Shown here one piece after another: positions 32,723 through 40,372 of a stretch of 45,801 bases of DNA (its first letter is position 1; every line of letters begins with the position of its first letter). The notes beneath the pieces are model-generated. The model saw only the letters and a list, made by a program, of their open reading frames with translations, searched no databases and was not told the origin of the DNA. The stretch covers positions 1 through 45,801 of the forward strand of contig NZ_CAJATU010000097.1 in assembly GCF_903944925.1 (NCBI RefSeq), in the 5' to 3' direction. The DNA comes from an uncultured Rhodopila sp. Its GTDB lineage: Bacteria > Pseudomonadota > Alphaproteobacteria > Acetobacterales > Acetobacteraceae. A program made the translations under genes and the position numbers.

Positions 32723-33826
32723 CTATTGGCGAACAGTGATATTTGGATCTTTGTACTTGGCGTACTCTTGGAGCGTCAACCCCATAGTCTTTGCCATGCT
32801 TGCTTCGCTAGCGGTCAGTTGTACCCGGCTTCTGGAGGGCGTTGCAGAAGCGGGTGCCGCCGTAGCAGGAGCGCCTTCCCTGGCTAGTACAGTGCGTCCG
32901 GACTTTCCGGCGTCTAAACCCGCGTTGTACGCGGCTTGTGTTATCTCCGATATGTGGTTCCCCGCTAGCAAGGACACAGCCTGTATGTACTTTCCAGGCT
33001 GAACCCGTTGCTTGGGGGTCAGGCTAGCCAGAAACTGCTCCGCCTTGGGAATTATCTCAGCGATCAGTTTGTCCGCCACTGCTGGCGGGACTCCCGTTTT
33101 GAGGTAATTCTCAACTTGGGCCTTTTCTGTTATGTGACGTTCGACGTTCGCATTGTACTTGGCCCGCTCTAGAGCTTGGTTGGCCTCGTGCCTCATGCGA
33201 AGCATAGGAGCTTCAGTGGGGTTTGTCCTGTTGTACTCGGCCCAGGCGTCTTCCGTGACGACCGGCAGCTCGGTTGTGGGATCGCACGGCACTTCCTCTC
33301 CGTTCTCGCCCACGAGCAAAAGGACGTTTCCCTCATCGTCGTACTTGGCGGCAGTAACCGGACTCGACGGCCTCTCCTCGGTTGTCTGTTGCGCTACAGG
33401 CTTTGGAGCGGTCGGCGCGACCGGGTTACCTTGCTCGTCGATCGTGTAGCCTGCCTCCAGCAACGCTTTTCTAAGCGTGCCCGCCTCTTGACCGCGCTTC
33501 GACGCGTGGCGCTCAAGCTCCTTGTACGCATTGGCTAGGTCGGCGGTGGTCTTGAACTTTCCAAGAAGCTTTCCAGACTCGTCGTAGACATCGTCCGGGT
33601 TGTCAGGCGGACTCTCAGCTTCCTGTTCGTTCGGGCCATCGTTGGGCACAGTCCCATCTGGCTCCTGTGGGGATTCCTCCGAGGTTTCAGAAGGCTTGGC
33701 TTCCGCTTCCTTCTCGCCTGCGGGAGGAACTTCCTTGGGCGCGTCCGCACTGCTGGCAGCCGTCTCTTGATCATCGACCACGACGATCTCCGGCTCGTTG
33801 TTGGAATCTGTGTCTGTGGTTGCCAT
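32723..33826 (-). CDS. Scaffolding protein
   Basis: A 367-residue protein. The first 105 residues are a disordered acidic region (Glu/Pro/Asp/Ser-rich). Then FKTTADLANAYKELERHASKRGQEAGTLRKALLEAG is the hallmark of podovirus scaffolds, followed by a helical C-terminal half with VENYLKTGVPPAVADKLIAEI and a short basic end. There is no ribosome site: an extended -10 promoter sits 8 nt before the ATG, so it should be translated from a leaderless mRNA. It lies between portal and capsid genes, as expected. Confidence 0.75.
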   Translation of the reverse strand: MATTDTDSNNEPEIVVVDDQETAASSADAPKEVPPAGEKEAEAKPSETSEESPQEPDGTVPNDGPNEQEAESPPDNPDDVYDESGKLLGKFKTTADLANAYKELERHASKRGQEAGTLRKALLEAGYTIDEQGNPVAPTAPKPVAQQTTEERPSSPVTAAKYDDEGNVLLLVGENGEEVPCDPTTELPVVTEDAWAEYNRTNPTEAPMLRMRHEANQALERAKYNANVERHITEKAQVENYLKTGVPPAVADKLIAEIIPKAEQFLASLTPKQRVQPGKYIQAVSLLAGNHISEITQAAYNAGLDAGKSGRTVLAREGAPATAAPASATPSRSRVQLTASEASMAKTMGLTLQEYAKYKDPNITVRQ

Positions 33827-33834
33827 TTTACTGC

Positions 33835-33843
33835 ATTATATCA
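33835..33843 (-). promoter_or_regulatory. Extended -10 promoter directly before the scaffold start
   Basis: Minus-strand TGATATAAT (33835-33843) is a full TGnTATAAT box with no clear -35. Only 8 nt separate it from the ATG at 33826, so transcription should begin at or within 1-2 nt of the start codon, without room for a Shine-Dalgarno box. Confidence 0.7.
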
Positions 33844-34143
33844 CAGTTGATTTGGATAATCTTCTGTTTCCTTCCTCTTGATATCCGCGATCATGCGGCT
33901 GACAAGGTCGTCTTGATCCATCACAGGGTCTCCGACGATTAACTTGAAGGCGCGGATAGCTCCCTGAGTCTGCCGTAAAAGCCTGTCTTCGCTCCCGAAA
34001 GACTCAAGCCTGACCGTCTCCAGCGCGACGTTCTGAGCAATCTCGTCGCGCAAAAGCCTGTAGCCCCATGATCCGCGCAACCGATCAAGCTCCCCGATCG
34101 CATCTTCCATGTCCTCAAACGACCATGGTTCCTTCTTCTCCAT
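33841..34143 (-). CDS. Small head-region protein after the portal
   Basis: A 100-residue helical protein (EDMEDAIGELDRLRGSWGYRLLRDEIAQNVALETVRLESFG). It has the LRGSWGYRLL..E / GAIRAFKLIVGDP layout typical of small genes placed between portal and scaffold in podoviruses. ATG 34143 is chosen; GTG 34158 is possible. Its stop codon overlaps the scaffold's extended -10 box. Confidence 0.6.
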   Translation of the reverse strand: MEKKEPWSFEDMEDAIGELDRLRGSWGYRLLRDEIAQNVALETVRLESFGSEDRLLRQTQGAIRAFKLIVGDPVMDQDDLVSRMIADIKRKETEDYPNQL

Positions 34144-34162
34144 CTTTCTGATGTTCACTCTT

Positions 34163-36421
34163 TCATAATACGGTCGGTGCCGGGCTGGCCGGAGGCTGCG
34201 CCGCGCCCTGGCCCTGCGCCGAACCGTCGCCTTGGCCCGGTGCTTGGCCGGACGCAATCGCTTCTCTGGTCTGCGGGTCAAGCTGGCCCGGTATGCGCCC
34301 AGTGACCGGCGGCTGCCCTGCGCCTGCGCCTATTCCCCTGCGCGTCGTCTCGTGCTGCCCTATGGAGCCGGAAACCTGCTGGTGTACTCCCAATGCGTTC
34401 TGCACCTTGCCTTCCTCAGCAGTGTATTGCAGGACTAGCGACGCGGCCTGTTGGAGCGACGCCACTATCGTGGGATCAGTCTGAATGAGCACGGCAAGGC
34501 TCTCCACCTCGCCCAACCGTCCAGCCAGAGCGGGAGGAGGAGCCTGAGGCTTCTGGCTCTGGGACTGCTTCTCCAACACCTGCGCCTCTGCCAGTGTGCC
34601 GATGTAGTCCTCGGTGCGCTCTATTCCGACCGACTGAAGGTACTTGTTCGTGACGTGCCACACCCTCGTCAGGAACTTGTTGATGAGCGGGTTGTTCGCC
34701 GCCATTTGGAAAAGAGTCTCGGAAGCCTGGATGTCCATCTCCCGATTGGTCGTCAGGCTATTCCCCTGCGCGACTAGAAGCACGCGCATCTTCAGTTCCT
34801 GCATGGTGACGGACTGGAACACGCGTTCGTTGTCCTGCGTTATCAGGAACTCCGTCTTGTCGTCAAGGAACTGCTGGTCGAGCATCAGCACCTGCTGCGC
34901 CACGAATCCGTTGACGCGGTTCAACCGGCTTATCACAAGGTCGAACTTTTCAGTCGAAGCCCCCATGATCCCGGATATCTCTCCCAGCGTGCGGCTTCTG
35001 GACGGGGACGCGCCTTGAGCGTAATCGCTCACGCCGGTCACCTTCTCCACCCATTCCTTGGCCGCGCTCTCCTCGGCGAACGCGTTCTGCGTCGCCGCAG
35101 TGAAGGAGATCTGCCTGATGTCCTTGCCGGGATCGTCCATTCGGATGACGCCGCCCGGACGGTACCGGTTCTTGTTGACGTCCCACTGAACCTGCCGGTT
35201 GAGCGCCATCATCGGAGACAGCGTCAGCGTCCCGGCGTCCACCCTCTGGTTGCGTATCGCGTTTATCTCGGTCTGTAGAGACTCTATGATCTCAGGGATG
35301 GAGTATCCCCAGAACGACTTCTCACGGGGGAACGGGCACCAGTTGAAATAGTTCCTCTGGCCGTGCCAGTAGGGAAAGCGCTCGATCTGTATGATCGTCG
35401 AGCTGGAAACCTCGATGACAAGGTGGACGTCCTCGTCTATGCCGTCGTTGTCCATGTCCAAAGACCAGACAAGGTCGAACACCTCGAACGACCGGTCGTT
35501 TCTGTCCGTCGGGTCTGCGTCGGATACGCCGGTGTTGTAGCGCCTGGTATCATCTCCGCCGACCCGCTCCGCCTGCGTGTCCGGGTCGTCCGCATGGTCG
35601 AGCACGTCCAGGACGTAGTCCTTGTCGAACTTTCCAGACTGGATGCCCTTCGCAAGGTCGTTGCGCGTGAGCCACTTCCTGTGACCAACGCCTATCGCCT
35701 GCTTGACGGTCAGCGCGTTGGCGGGATAGAGGCAGAAGTCCAGCACGTCGATGACTTCCACGTTCGGCTGGTTCCTCACCAGTGCCGTGGTCTCCTCAAG
35801 CGTCCGCATGTAGCTGCCGTCCGCCTGGGGCTCCAGACCTAGCCCCCGAACCCTGCCGTACTCCTTGACCCACTCCACGAAGAGTATGGAGTTCCCTTTG
35901 CTGACCGCCCCCCTGAGCGCCTCGTCCCATTTGTGCGCTATCTCAACCTGGGTCTCCAACTGCCATTCGATCAACTGCTCGATCTTTACGGCGGCCTCCT
36001 CGTCCGTTCCGGGGTACATGTCGGCGCGGAATAGCGGGTTCACGCCCGACATTGCCTTGTGGAGCTTGGCAACTATTGTCTCGGATACGCTACGGGTGAC
36101 CGGCACGTTGAGCTGGGCGCAGTTCGGCCAGGGCCAGTCCTTGGCCTGCACGGTAGCCTCGAACTGGTTTGTCCAGGAAAGGATGCGCTCATGGCGCTCC
36201 TGCACGGAACTCAATGCCTCAAGGAGCTTCTCACCGATCTTTCGACCAAGAGCCTGCCGCTCGTCACGGTCAAGGACTATGCGCAGGTCGAAGGATGCCG
36301 ACACCGAGCTTACCGGGCTTCCTGTCGCGCCAATTTCACCGTTAGGGCCAGATGTACCAGTTTGCGTTCCGGGCACCTGTGCGGACGCCGTGGGGGCTGC
36401 ATTGGGCATCCCTGTTACCAT
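34163..36421 (-). CDS. Portal protein
   Basis: A 752-residue protein. The core carries portal features: QARDW-like DWPWPNCAQLNVPVTRSVSETIVAKLHKAM and DEEAAVKIEQLIEWQLETQV. Next are GNSILFVEWVKEYGRV, WCPFPREKSFWGYSIPEIIESLQTEINAIRNQRVD (the long wing/stem helix) and GASPSRSRTLGEISGIM. This is the P22/podovirus portal pattern. The C-terminal 90 residues are Gly/Gln/Ala/Pro-rich. The dodecamer would form the DNA-entry channel and pair with TerL. The start could also be the ATG four codons later. Confidence 0.8.
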   Translation of the reverse strand: MVTGMPNAAPTASAQVPGTQTGTSGPNGEIGATGSPVSSVSASFDLRIVLDRDERQALGRKIGEKLLEALSSVQERHERILSWTNQFEATVQAKDWPWPNCAQLNVPVTRSVSETIVAKLHKAMSGVNPLFRADMYPGTDEEAAVKIEQLIEWQLETQVEIAHKWDEALRGAVSKGNSILFVEWVKEYGRVRGLGLEPQADGSYMRTLEETTALVRNQPNVEVIDVLDFCLYPANALTVKQAIGVGHRKWLTRNDLAKGIQSGKFDKDYVLDVLDHADDPDTQAERVGGDDTRRYNTGVSDADPTDRNDRSFEVFDLVWSLDMDNDGIDEDVHLVIEVSSSTIIQIERFPYWHGQRNYFNWCPFPREKSFWGYSIPEIIESLQTEINAIRNQRVDAGTLTLSPMMALNRQVQWDVNKNRYRPGGVIRMDDPGKDIRQISFTAATQNAFAEESAAKEWVEKVTGVSDYAQGASPSRSRTLGEISGIMGASTEKFDLVISRLNRVNGFVAQQVLMLDQQFLDDKTEFLITQDNERVFQSVTMQELKMRVLLVAQGNSLTTNREMDIQASETLFQMAANNPLINKFLTRVWHVTNKYLQSVGIERTEDYIGTLAEAQVLEKQSQSQKPQAPPPALAGRLGEVESLAVLIQTDPTIVASLQQAASLVLQYTAEEGKVQNALGVHQQVSGSIGQHETTRRGIGAGAGQPPVTGRIPGQLDPQTREAIASGQAPGQGDGSAQGQGAAQPPASPAPTVL

Positions 36422-36424
36422 AGG

Positions 36425-36718
36425 CTATTCAGGAAATCCCCAATGTCCGAACTCGCCGGGACCGTACGGAACACCCGTCAGGAACTTCGTGCTCCCGTCG
36501 CGCTTGACCACCAATGCGTCAATGTCTCCCGGAGGGCACGGAAAGGAATCGCCGTCCATCTCGCTCTTGTAGGCCCGAACGACGATCGCAGGCACGACGT
36601 GCTTGTCGTCGGACTGCTGGTGGTAGTGGACGATGCAGCCCACTGCGCTTCGAAGCGTTGCCCATCCCTGAGGTCCAGTATTCTCGGCCGATGCCGCCGT
36701 CAGGGTTGGCTCGGTCAT
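36425..36718 (-). CDS. Small conserved phage protein before the portal
   Basis: A 97-residue, beta-rich protein. It has V.CIVHYHQQSDDKHVVPAIVVRAY and ends FLTGVPYGPGEFGHWGFPE. The closing GVPY..GE.G.W.FPE pattern recurs in short proteins near head genes in many phages. It ends 3 nt before the portal start. GAGGAC site; ATGA overlap with the gene upstream. Confidence 0.6.
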   Translation of the reverse strand: MTEPTLTAASAENTGPQGWATLRSAVGCIVHYHQQSDDKHVVPAIVVRAYKSEMDGDSFPCPPGDIDALVVKRDGSTKFLTGVPYGPGEFGHWGFPE

Positions 36719-36948
36719 TTGCTTCGTCCTCTCGGCCTGTGCGTTCCGGACGAAAGGTCGCTCTCCTTCATGTTCCCGGCGTTTCCTATCCTGCCGGTGC
36801 CGCCGGGGTTGATCATCTTTCCGCCGCCCGTGCCACAGGTCGGGTTGAGAAGCCGTCCGCCGCCTCCCTCGTCGAGCACCGAGACTTGCAGGTTGGTGTC
36901 TAGGGGCTGCTGGATCTGTTGAGAGTTTCTCAGTGTCGAACTTGCCAT
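36715..36948 (-). CDS. Small Gly-rich protein, unknown
   Basis: A 77-residue protein. The start at 36948 overlaps the stop of the preceding zinc-ribbon gene as TAATG. It contains DEGGGGRLLNPTCGTGGGKMINPGGTG and a basic end (GTHRPRGRSK). No domain recognised. Part of a string of tightly packed small genes between replication and portal genes. Confidence 0.5.
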   Translation of the reverse strand: MASSTLRNSQQIQQPLDTNLQVSVLDEGGGGRLLNPTCGTGGGKMINPGGTGRIGNAGNMKESDLSSGTHRPRGRSK

Positions 36949-37127
36949 TACTGCCGCTTCTTTCTGTGCGCCGTCACCCATTGGCGGGTCATCTTGGCGC
37001 GACATCTTTCACAGTTCAAAGGATCTCCCTCAGGAACGAACATCGTCCCGCAGGAGTAGCAGACGTACGCCGACGTGTGAACCGCCAGCGTAGCTACTTG
37101 CCGTTGCCCTTGCCCTTGCAGGTGCAT
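36948..37127 (-). CDS. Small zinc-ribbon protein
   Basis: About 59 residues. CYSCGTMFVPEG..NCERCRAKM forms a rubredoxin-like CxxC...CxxC ribbon followed by a basic tail (TAHRKKRQ). The start is uncertain (ATG 37127, 37148 or 37157; all overlap the gene upstream) and no clear ribosome site is visible. Confidence 0.55.
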   Translation of the reverse strand: MHLQGQGQRQVATLAVHTSAYVCYSCGTMFVPEGDPLNCERCRAKMTRQWVTAHRKKRQ

Positions 37128-37399
37128 TTGCTCATCGGTTTCCCGCATTTCGGGCATTTCTTCGTCGCAGGTTTAGCCATGTTTTTTATCCCTAGCTCCG
37201 CGCGGGCCTCTGATTTGATCCGCGCCTCGGTGGATGGGCTTATGTGCCCTGCCCTTTCTGACCGCGTGGCACCGGAAATCGCCAGCCTCGCATGTTTCGC
37301 GTCCCCGATCGGGAAGCTTCCCCCAGGGCCTGCGGTTTTGCTCCGCGCCTTTGCAGGGGCTATCTTGTTCGGCTGCATTTTTCCTTTTTCGTATACCAT
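37094..37399 (-). CDS. Small basic protein with C-terminal zinc knuckle
   Basis: A 101-residue protein. ATG 37399 is fixed by a promoter whose -10 is only 9 nt upstream; the longer frame overlaps that promoter. The body is Lys/Ala/Arg-rich. The last 28 residues are MAKPATKKCPKCGKPMSKC, then TCKGKGNGK, a CPKCG...C.C zinc motif. The internal ATG (with GGGAT upstream) could also produce that domain alone. Confidence 0.6.
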   Translation of the reverse strand: MVYEKGKMQPNKIAPAKARSKTAGPGGSFPIGDAKHARLAISGATRSERAGHISPSTEARIKSEARAELGIKNMAKPATKKCPKCGKPMSKCTCKGKGNGK

Positions 37400-37408
37400 G
37401 GCGATTTG

Positions 37409-37437
37409 ATTGTACGTCCGTTTTACGGAAAAGTCAA
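37409..37437 (-). promoter_or_regulatory. Sigma-70 promoter 9 nt before a start codon
   Basis: Minus-strand -35 TTGACT (37432-37437), a 17-nt spacer and -10 TACAAT (37409-37414). The ATG at 37399 lies 9 nt after the -10, so the mRNA leader would be at most a few bases. It lies in the 43-nt gap between the 37443-38069 gene and the small-gene cluster. Confidence 0.7.
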
Positions 37438-37442
37438 CGCTT

Positions 37443-38069
37443 CTACCCGATTTCCGGAAGGTCGAACTCCGCGATCGGCTCAATCTCTATCGGGAGGTCG
37501 ATGCTGGCTAGCGGAACCATCGGGCCTGCGGTGGGCTTCGGCCTCTCCGACGGGCGCGACGAAGCCACAGATCCGCCCTTGTGCCGCGAGATAATGCGCC
37601 TGGCGGCGGACGTGAGGTCTTTCGCCATCTGTGTGCCGGGATTCTCCGTCACCACCGTGCGCAGCGCCGCGAACGCCGGGCTTTTCTTCGGGTTGCAGGG
37701 CTTGTCCCTTCCGGCGACCGTTGCCGCTGGGAAAGCGTCCGATATTCCCAAGAGCTTTCGGTACCCCTTCTCCACCTCGTCCAGCGTGGGGAGCCTGTTC
37801 TCTCGCCAGCATATCCTGTGCGCCACCGTGTACGACGCCCTTGCCGCCACGTAGCTCATTATCGCGTTGGCGAGCGCCATGCACTTCGTGCGGTCAAGGC
37901 TCACTCCGGAACCCTCTGCCCCGTGCCACAGGTCGTACACCAGGACGTTCCGGAGCGCCGCGAACTCCTCGCTGTCCACCGGCTCCACCAACTTGGAGAC
38001 GACGGGCACGTCGGCGTCTTCCTGGAAGAGGTTCCCGTCGTGCGCGTCATCGTTTTCTGACCATGCCAT
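37443..38069 (-). CDS. Unknown protein of the replication module
   Basis: A 208-residue protein. The first 90 residues include an acidic start (SENDDAHDGNLFQEDAD) and a helical core (TKCMALANAIMSYVAARASYTVAHRICW). The end is proline-rich. The ATG follows the loader-like gene's TGA by 1 nt. No family is recognised; co-transcription with initiator and loader suggests a DNA-replication accessory. Confidence 0.55.
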   Translation of the reverse strand: MAWSENDDAHDGNLFQEDADVPVVSKLVEPVDSEEFAALRNVLVYDLWHGAEGSGVSLDRTKCMALANAIMSYVAARASYTVAHRICWRENRLPTLDEVEKGYRKLLGISDAFPAATVAGRDKPCNPKKSPAFAALRTVVTENPGTQMAKDLTSAARRIISRHKGGSVASSRPSERPKPTAGPMVPLASIDLPIEIEPIAEFDLPEIG

Positions 38070-38070
38070 T

Positions 38071-38649
38071 TCAGTGCGCCCCGATCTGTTCTATAAGCGG
38101 GACGATGCGCTTGTGGGCGTCCGCCAACTGCTTCATGTCGGTCTTGCTCGCGCTCATAGCCGCAGCCTTGTACATCTCGCGGAACTGGGCCTGCTTCGTG
38201 GTCATGGGCTCGCTGCTGTTCCACTGCTCCAGAAAGTCGATCCATCCCCCATATGCTTCTATGACCGACCTGAGAGCTGGCGTCGAGCGGGAAAGCTCCT
38301 CGGGGTCTCCCTCCCCGTACGCGTTCGGAAGCCATCCGCCCTTTCCCATCACGCCCCTCTTCCCGTAGCGTCCGTATCTCTTGATCCATGAACGCACCGC
38401 CTCAAGCGCCTGCACGTGCGTTTCCTCCGGGCCGCTTGTCAGATCCCTCCAGAGCCGTTGTATCTCAGCCGAAGACGGACGTTCGTCGAACCTGTCGTTG
38501 ACCGCGTCCGCAAGCGTGGCGCAGTCGCGGTCGGGGATGTTGCGCAGGCCGCGCTCGTACATCAGCACCGTCCCATCGTCCCACACCCTCGGCCCCGGGC
38601 TCATGGACTTTAAAATTGTCATGAGCATTGACTTGCCCTCAACGTTCAT
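38071..38649 (-). CDS. Helicase-loader-like replication protein
   Basis: A 192-residue protein. ATG 38649 overlaps the initiator's TGA (ATGA), which fixes the start. Residues 8-75 follow the short helical pattern of G39P/DnaB-loader N-terminal domains: a helix, W..GTVLMYERGL, a helix (CATLADAVNDRFD) and then RPSSAEIQRLWRDL. The C-terminal half is helical and charged. The order initiator then loader is that of lambda O and P. The loader call is an inference from this order and a weak pattern. Confidence 0.5.
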   Translation of the reverse strand: MNVEGKSMLMTILKSMSPGPRVWDDGTVLMYERGLRNIPDRDCATLADAVNDRFDERPSSAEIQRLWRDLTSGPEETHVQALEAVRSWIKRYGRYGKRGVMGKGGWLPNAYGEGDPEELSRSTPALRSVIEAYGGWIDFLEQWNSSEPMTTKQAQFREMYKAAAMSASKTDMKQLADAHKRIVPLIEQIGAH

Positions 38650-39587
38650 TGTGTTATTCCTCTCAGCCTGTCCCTTGTGCGCTGTATGTCCTCTACGGTC
38701 TCCTGAAGGCTCATGTCGTACGGGCCTTTGCGCCCGTTTCCGTTGCCGTTGCCGTTGGTGCCGTGAACCGGAACGCTGCCGTTCTCTATGGCCTTCACCC
38801 GCTGCCTGACCGTCGCCTGCCAGTCCACCATCAGCCTTCCCTGCCGCTTCCATCCGACGGACTCCCAGTAGTCGAAGCACTCGTCGGCGTAGTCCGGGTA
38901 GCCAAGCTCGGCGAAGTAGCCGGAAAACCACTCGCGCTTCGGGGGAATGATCTTGCACTGCGGCTTCTCCGCCTTTGCATGTTTCGTATCTTTTGCAGGC
39001 TTCGAAGAAACCTCTTCTACGCCCGACTCACGTTCGTCAGAATGTGCGTGGAGCGTTATATGAGAGTCACCTTTGTTTATATTTACAGACTCGGTTTCGG
39101 ACTCGGATTCGGATACGGATTCGGTTACGGTTACGGAGCGTGTTACAGGGGCGTTACATGGGGCGTTACCAACAGCGTTACTGTAGCGTTTGTAACGGGG
39201 CTGTAACGCTGTTACATCTGCGTTACATAGGGTGTTACCAACATCGTTACAATTAGATTTCATGCCTCCGTTTCTGAATCTTGTCACCCTTTCTTTTGTC
39301 TTCTCGCGTCTTTTTATGACGTCTTCTTTGGAGTAGTTGTACTTGAGAAAACTCCGTATGCTGTAGTAATCGCCGCAGTCCAGCCACCATCCGATAGACA
39401 CCAACTCCTTCGCCGACTGCTCTGTGCCGCCTTTCAATTTCAGCACTCTCGGTTTGGGAATTAGTCCGTCGGTCAGGTTTCTAGCGCAGTATGCTATCCC
39501 GCACACATGGAGTATCGCGGCACTGTCCGAAATGAAGTCCAAGTCTGGATCATCATGGAACTGATCGTCAAATGTTATCGCGCTCAC
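38646..39587 (-). CDS. Replication initiator with internal iteron array
   Basis: A 313-residue protein. GTG 39587 with AAGGACGGGG upstream. The N-terminal 110 residues read as the winged-helix domain of phage replication initiators (AILHVCGIAYCARNLTDGLIPKPRVL, WWLDCGDYYSIRSFLKYN, EKTKERVTRFRNGG). Residues about 113-175 are a low-complexity linker encoded by GTAAC repeats and Ser/Glu repeats. The C-terminal domain (EWFSGYFAELGYPDYADECFDYWESVGWKRQ...DWQATVRQRVKA) is the region that other initiators use for loader contact. DNA-binding initiator at an origin within its own gene is the model. Confidence 0.65.
   Translation of the reverse strand: MSAITFDDQFHDDPDLDFISDSAAILHVCGIAYCARNLTDGLIPKPRVLKLKGGTEQSAKELVSIGWWLDCGDYYSIRSFLKYNYSKEDVIKRREKTKERVTRFRNGGMKSNCNDVGNTLCNADVTALQPRYKRYSNAVGNAPCNAPVTRSVTVTESVSESESETESVNINKGDSHITLHAHSDERESGVEEVSSKPAKDTKHAKAEKPQCKIIPPKREWFSGYFAELGYPDYADECFDYWESVGWKRQGRLMVDWQATVRQRVKAIENGSVPVHGTNGNGNGNGRKGPYDMSLQETVEDIQRTRDRLRGITQ
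39124..39250. repeat. Iteron array, candidate replication origin
   Basis: Twelve copies of GTTAC lie in 127 bp, ten on the plus strand (39124, 39130, 39142, 39153, 39165, 39177, 39211, 39222, 39234, 39246) and two inverted (GTAAC at 39192 and 39203). Most neighbours are 11-12 bp apart, so they lie on one face of the helix. Extended forms are GCGTTACA or GCGTTACC. The AT-rich stretch TTTGTTTATATTTACAG (39072-39088) lies about 40 bp away and could be the unwinding element. The coding sense encodes VGN..CNA.VT twice. Confidence 0.7.
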
Positions 39588-39599
39588 GCTGCCCCGTCC

Positions 39600-39839
39600 T
39601 TACTTTTGCGACGGTTCGCTCAGCACTGCGTACCGGTAGCCGCCGCGCTTGAATCGGTACTCGCTGGCTATGCGCCGGAGCATTCCTCGCCGTTCGAGCT
39701 TGACGAGTATCTGACGGACGCGTTCGTAAGAAATATCAACCATGTCGGCTATGTGCCTGAGAGTGATCGGCGAGTCGCCGTTCGAGATGAGGATGCCGAG
39801 AATCTGCTCGCGTGATCCTTCGGGATGTGTGTACTTCAT
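39600..39839 (-). CDS. Winged-helix regulator (leaderless candidate)
   Basis: A 79-residue protein. It is a winged HTH: SREQILGILISNGDSPITLRHIADMVDISYERVRQILVKLERRGMLRRI (about residues 7-55), then a wing (EYRFKRGGYRYAVL). Start ATG 39839 is preferred: the -10 of a strong promoter overlaps the alternative ATG 39851, and transcription should begin at 39839 or 39840. Probably a paralog in fold of the regulator at 39937-40221, just upstream. Confidence 0.7.
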   Translation of the reverse strand: MKYTHPEGSREQILGILISNGDSPITLRHIADMVDISYERVRQILVKLERRGMLRRIASEYRFKRGGYRYAVLSEPSQK

Positions 39840-39846
39840 GGAGACG

Positions 39847-39876
39847 ATCATACAGTAGCGGGCGACGTGTTGTCAA
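39847..39876 (-). promoter_or_regulatory. Sigma-70 promoter with leaderless geometry
   Basis: Minus-strand TTGACA (39871-39876), an 18-nt spacer and TATGAT (39847-39852). Seven nt after the -10 is the ATG at 39839. This promoter would drive the winged-helix gene and the whole replication module. Confidence 0.75.
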
Positions 39877-39936
39877 GCTATTGATTAAAAGCCGGGCTAT
39901 CAATTTCTCCGCCCTGTTCGGCCCTCCCGCGCGACG

Positions 39937-40221
39937 CTATTCGTCCGCGATCACCGTGTAGCTGTTCGGGTAGCCGCTGGTTATCTCTATGCTGCCCCTC
40001 GCCTCAAGCTTCCTCAGCGTGGCGTGGACGGCGGACTTGCTGATGCCAGTCTGCGTCGAGATCTTTTCCACGGAAACAGGGCAGTCGCCGTTGATCTCCA
40101 GGAAGCAGAGGATATCGCGCTCTGTGACGCCCAGTTCGGTGGACGGTCGCCGCGCGGCGCTTGGGCCTCTGTGGAAGTGCGAGACACGAGGATAGTTGAA
40201 CGTGTTGATCGTGCTGAACAT
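39937..40221 (-). CDS. Winged-helix (MarR-like) regulator
   Basis: A 94-residue protein. Winged helix: VTERDILCFLEINGDCPVSVEKISTQTGISKSAVHATLRKLEARGSIEI, wing YPNSYTVIADE. ATG 40221 is used; a TTG at 40254 would lengthen it into a hairpin. The ribosome site is weak. Its mRNA probably begins near 40337 and carries a leader with a 21-bp stem, so expression may be controlled at the leader. Confidence 0.65.
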   Translation of the reverse strand: MFSTINTFNYPRVSHFHRGPSAARRPSTELGVTERDILCFLEINGDCPVSVEKISTQTGISKSAVHATLRKLEARGSIEITSGYPNSYTVIADE

Positions 40222-40249
40222 GGTGAGGCCAATTTTGCCGTGTTCCGGA

Positions 40250-40298
40250 CACAACGACGCCGGACGGGGATTTCAAGTCCCCTTCCGGCGTCGTTGTG
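40250..40298. repeat. Very stable inverted repeat in the leader of the MarR-like gene
   Basis: Arms CACAACGACGCCGGA (40250-40264) and TCCGGCGTCGTTGTG (40284-40298) extend inward, after one mismatch, by GGGGA/TCCCC around a TTTCAAG loop. No T-run follows on either strand. It lies between the Hint gene and the regulator start and inside the predicted transcript from 40344. It may be an attenuator, a processing site or an operator. Confidence 0.65.
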
Positions 40299-40343
40299 CC
40301 CTCGCAGGCTGGTCAGTAGCCAGGTAGCAGATCTGACAAGGCC

Positions 40344-40372
40344 ATTGTATCACGCGCGGCATTTTATTACAA
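40344..40372 (-). promoter_or_regulatory. Extended -10 promoter overlapping the Hint stop codon
   Basis: Minus-strand -35 TTGTAA (40367-40372), a 17-nt spacer and TGATACAAT (40344-40352). The TGA of the extended -10 is also the stop codon of the Hint gene. It should start transcription near 40337 and feed the MarR-like regulator through the hairpin leader. Confidence 0.65.
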
